A DNA stretch of 28,812 nucleotides from Hypsibius dujardini (Eukaryota > Tardigrada > Eutardigrada > Parachela > Hypsibiidae), in contig LRSR01012881.1 in NCBI GenBank assembly GCA_001579985.1, forward strand, positions 1 through 28,812, in the 5' to 3' direction. Position numbers and translations under genes: made by a program. Below are positions 27,183-28,812 of this stretch, piece after piece (positions within the stretch are counted from its first letter, which is position 1; each line of letters begins with the position of its first letter). A model generated the notes under the pieces. The model worked only from the letters and a program-made list of their open reading frames with translations. It was not told where the DNA came from and ran no database searches.

Positions 27183-28110
27183 ATCTAAGTGTTATGTCGT
27201 TTTTTCTGGACAGGTTCTTCCGAAGAATGTCCTTCAGTAATCCCGTTTTTAAAGGGGCGCTTAAAATTAAAAAAATGGTGAGTCGTACGGCTGGAGACGC
27301 GACAAGCTTGGAATGACCGGTGAAAGTGGAAGCAGTCAGCGAGAGAAATTAATTTCACAGAACTATCTGGCAAGAAAGTGGATGGTCCGAACACGGACTA
27401 TCGGTCAACAAGGTCTGTCCCTCTGCTTTCCGCTTTGACTGGTAACTTCAGAAAATTCTAAAAATTTTATGACAAGCCTAAGCGAGCTGTTCGTATGGTC
27501 AATGCAAAGCGAACGATGTTTAATGATAGTAGACCGTGAGTCTACGTAAAGGGTGATAACAGCAAAATTTCGGCTGGAAAGTTGGCGGTGTAAACAGAAG
27601 ACTGACGGTTAGTCTAGGCTAATGGTCAGTGCTTCTGGTTGACAGATGACTCATGTTACAATAAGGATTTATATAGACTTCTACATGGGGATTTTAATAC
27701 AAAAACGCGAGAGAGCAATGCAGTACTCACGCTGCCATTCTCGAGACCGATCTTCGTCTCGGAGTTGCCGTCGATCGATGCATGAATGCAGGTAAAAAAC
27801 ATGCAGATCGAGCAGAGCACAGACATACAGATAGGGAGAGAGGAAATAAAAGTACACAAAGAGTGGCTACTGATCACCCCCTGGTCAGTGCGGGCACTGA
27901 TAACATCTACATGCGACACTCACCGCTACCACCGGCCATTCCACGCTTGTCGTGTCTTCTGCCGTTTGTTCTGTGCGGCTCACCATTTTTTGGTTTTAGC
28001 GTCCCTCAGAAAAATGGGGTTTTTGAAGGACGTCCCTCGAAAAAACGAGTCCCTAAAAACACGGTTACAAACGAGCGAGCCTGGCGCCTTCCTATCATTT
28101 GTTGGCTAGC
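27183..28110. mobile_element. foldback element with about 170-bp imperfect inverted ends
   Basis: About 27,190-27,360 (AAAAAATGGTGAGTCGTACG, GCGACAAGCTTGGAATGACC) is repeated in inverse orientation at about 28,110-27,910 (AAAAAATGGTGAGCCGCACA, ACGACAAGCGTGGAATGGCC). The arms are clearly homologous but diverged. No transposase is seen between them. The exact ends and target duplication were not resolved. Confidence 0.6.
27731..27826 (-). CDS. possible first exon of a secreted protein
   Basis: ATG 27,826-27,824 opens MSVLCSICMFFTCIHA, a good signal peptide with an AxA-like end, followed by SIDGNSETKIGLENGS. The exon would end in phase 0 at AGC|GTGAGT (27,731), a consensus donor. I could not find a second exon downstream on the minus strand. 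The exon lies between the inverted arms of the foldback element, so it may be a captured or dead fragment. Confidence 0.3.
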
Positions 28111-28114
28111 AACG

Positions 28115-28812
28115 TCAGCAAGTGCCAGCTGATTTAATCGCAAATCCCCCATCAAGAATTTCGCACTGCAGACCGAACGAGATTATGTGCCTCCTGGGCT
28201 CAGGACTCTTCATATTAATTGGGATGAGCTATATATGATATATATATATATATGAGCCATATACTATAATTGTGCAGAGGTGGTCAACCTCTTCATTAAT
28301 CCAGACCCATTCAGAATTATCCCCAGTACATGCGCAGCGTCTCCATTTAAACTAGAAACTGGTTGTCGACGAAATCTAACTCTAGAGGAGCACAACTAAG
28401 GATGGTGTAAAGTAAACAGTTTACCCTCAATGCGGAGGACGAACGTGGCTCAATGCGAAAGTAGGATAACTGTGAATATTCAACACGCAAAAACATAGGC
28501 AAGCCTGTAGACAAATAGCATGATTTGCATGTCACCTCTGACATATTTTCTAAAGAATTACAATATTATTCCAACTAGTAAAGAAGATAACTGTCTTAGA
28601 GGCGGGTCTTAGAGGTGACCGCTGAACAATGAACGTCACGCTCTTCAAATGAGATAATTCCGAGATAATAGGAAAAACAGTTCATTTGAAAGTGATTACT
28701 GCACCAAAAGGAATACCAGCTACCATAGCTACCATAGCTTTAGCTTTAAAGCTAAAGCACCAAAGACAAATCACAAACTAGAATACGAACTGACATTCAT
28801 ATCGGGATACAT
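28115..28812. other. no confident gene; (TA)n and a palindrome
   Basis: A TA microsatellite lies at about 28,228-28,252, and a 22-bp perfect palindrome at 28,737-28,758. No coding sequence was recognised. Confidence 0.5.
28737..28758. repeat. 22-bp perfect palindrome
   Basis: GCTTTAGCTTTAAAGC and the following TAAAGC form a perfect self-complementary 22-mer, preceded by two AGCTACCAT-type direct repeats. Confidence 0.8.

Noticed and set aside
1-28812. CRISPR arrays, bacterial operons or retroviral genes
   Set aside because: No regularly spaced direct repeats with unique spacers, no bacterial-style gene packing and no reverse transcriptase, gag or integrase motifs were seen.

Overview
The window looks like nuclear DNA of a small ecdysozoan animal, most plausibly a tardigrade. 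Genes are split by very short introns (39-42 nt in the defensin-like genes) and carry animal secreted and receptor domains: an ANF/guanylate-cyclase-type receptor ectodomain, a class A GPCR, a gustatory-receptor-like C-terminus, PAN/Apple, astacin and Ig modules. Much of the rest is DNA-transposon debris. The tardigrade assignment is inferred from this gene mix, not from a marker gene.

Layout. 1-5,600: simple repeats, a 218-bp foldback element, a PAN/Apple pseudogene (about 3,855-4,300, minus) and no confident intact gene. 5,590-7,340: three foldback/MITE-like elements and an astacin fragment. 7,340-8,870: defensin-like copy 1 (minus). 9,200-9,850: a small Cys-rich ORF and an Ig-domain fragment. 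10,600-11,614: a non-autonomous Harbinger-like element. 11,640-12,335: a decayed astacin gene. 12,550-14,250: defensin-like copy 2 (plus) with an adjacent unknown ORF and a MITE. 14,932-20,923: a multi-exon ANF-type receptor (minus), with nested pogo/Tigger-like elements in one intron. 21,184-23,210: defensin-like copy 3 (minus) with the same adjacent ORF and MITE. 23,370-24,131: gustatory-receptor-like C-terminal exons (minus). 25,334-26,945: a two-exon class A GPCR (plus). 27,183-28,110: a foldback element around a possible signal-peptide exon.

The most notable system is the triplicated defensin-like family. Each copy has a signal-peptide exon, a short phase-1 intron, and a second exon with eight cysteines that include the CxxxC, GGxC and CxC pattern of cysteine-stabilised alpha-beta defensins. 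The three copies share a proximal promoter with two forkhead-like sites and a TATA box. Copies 2 and 3 look intact. Copy 1 has lost the normal splice acceptor, which should cause a frameshift.

The ANF-type receptor reads in frame through a transmembrane helix but stops after a short cytoplasmic tail, with no kinase-homology or cyclase domain seen. All functions are assigned by reading motifs; no database search was possible.
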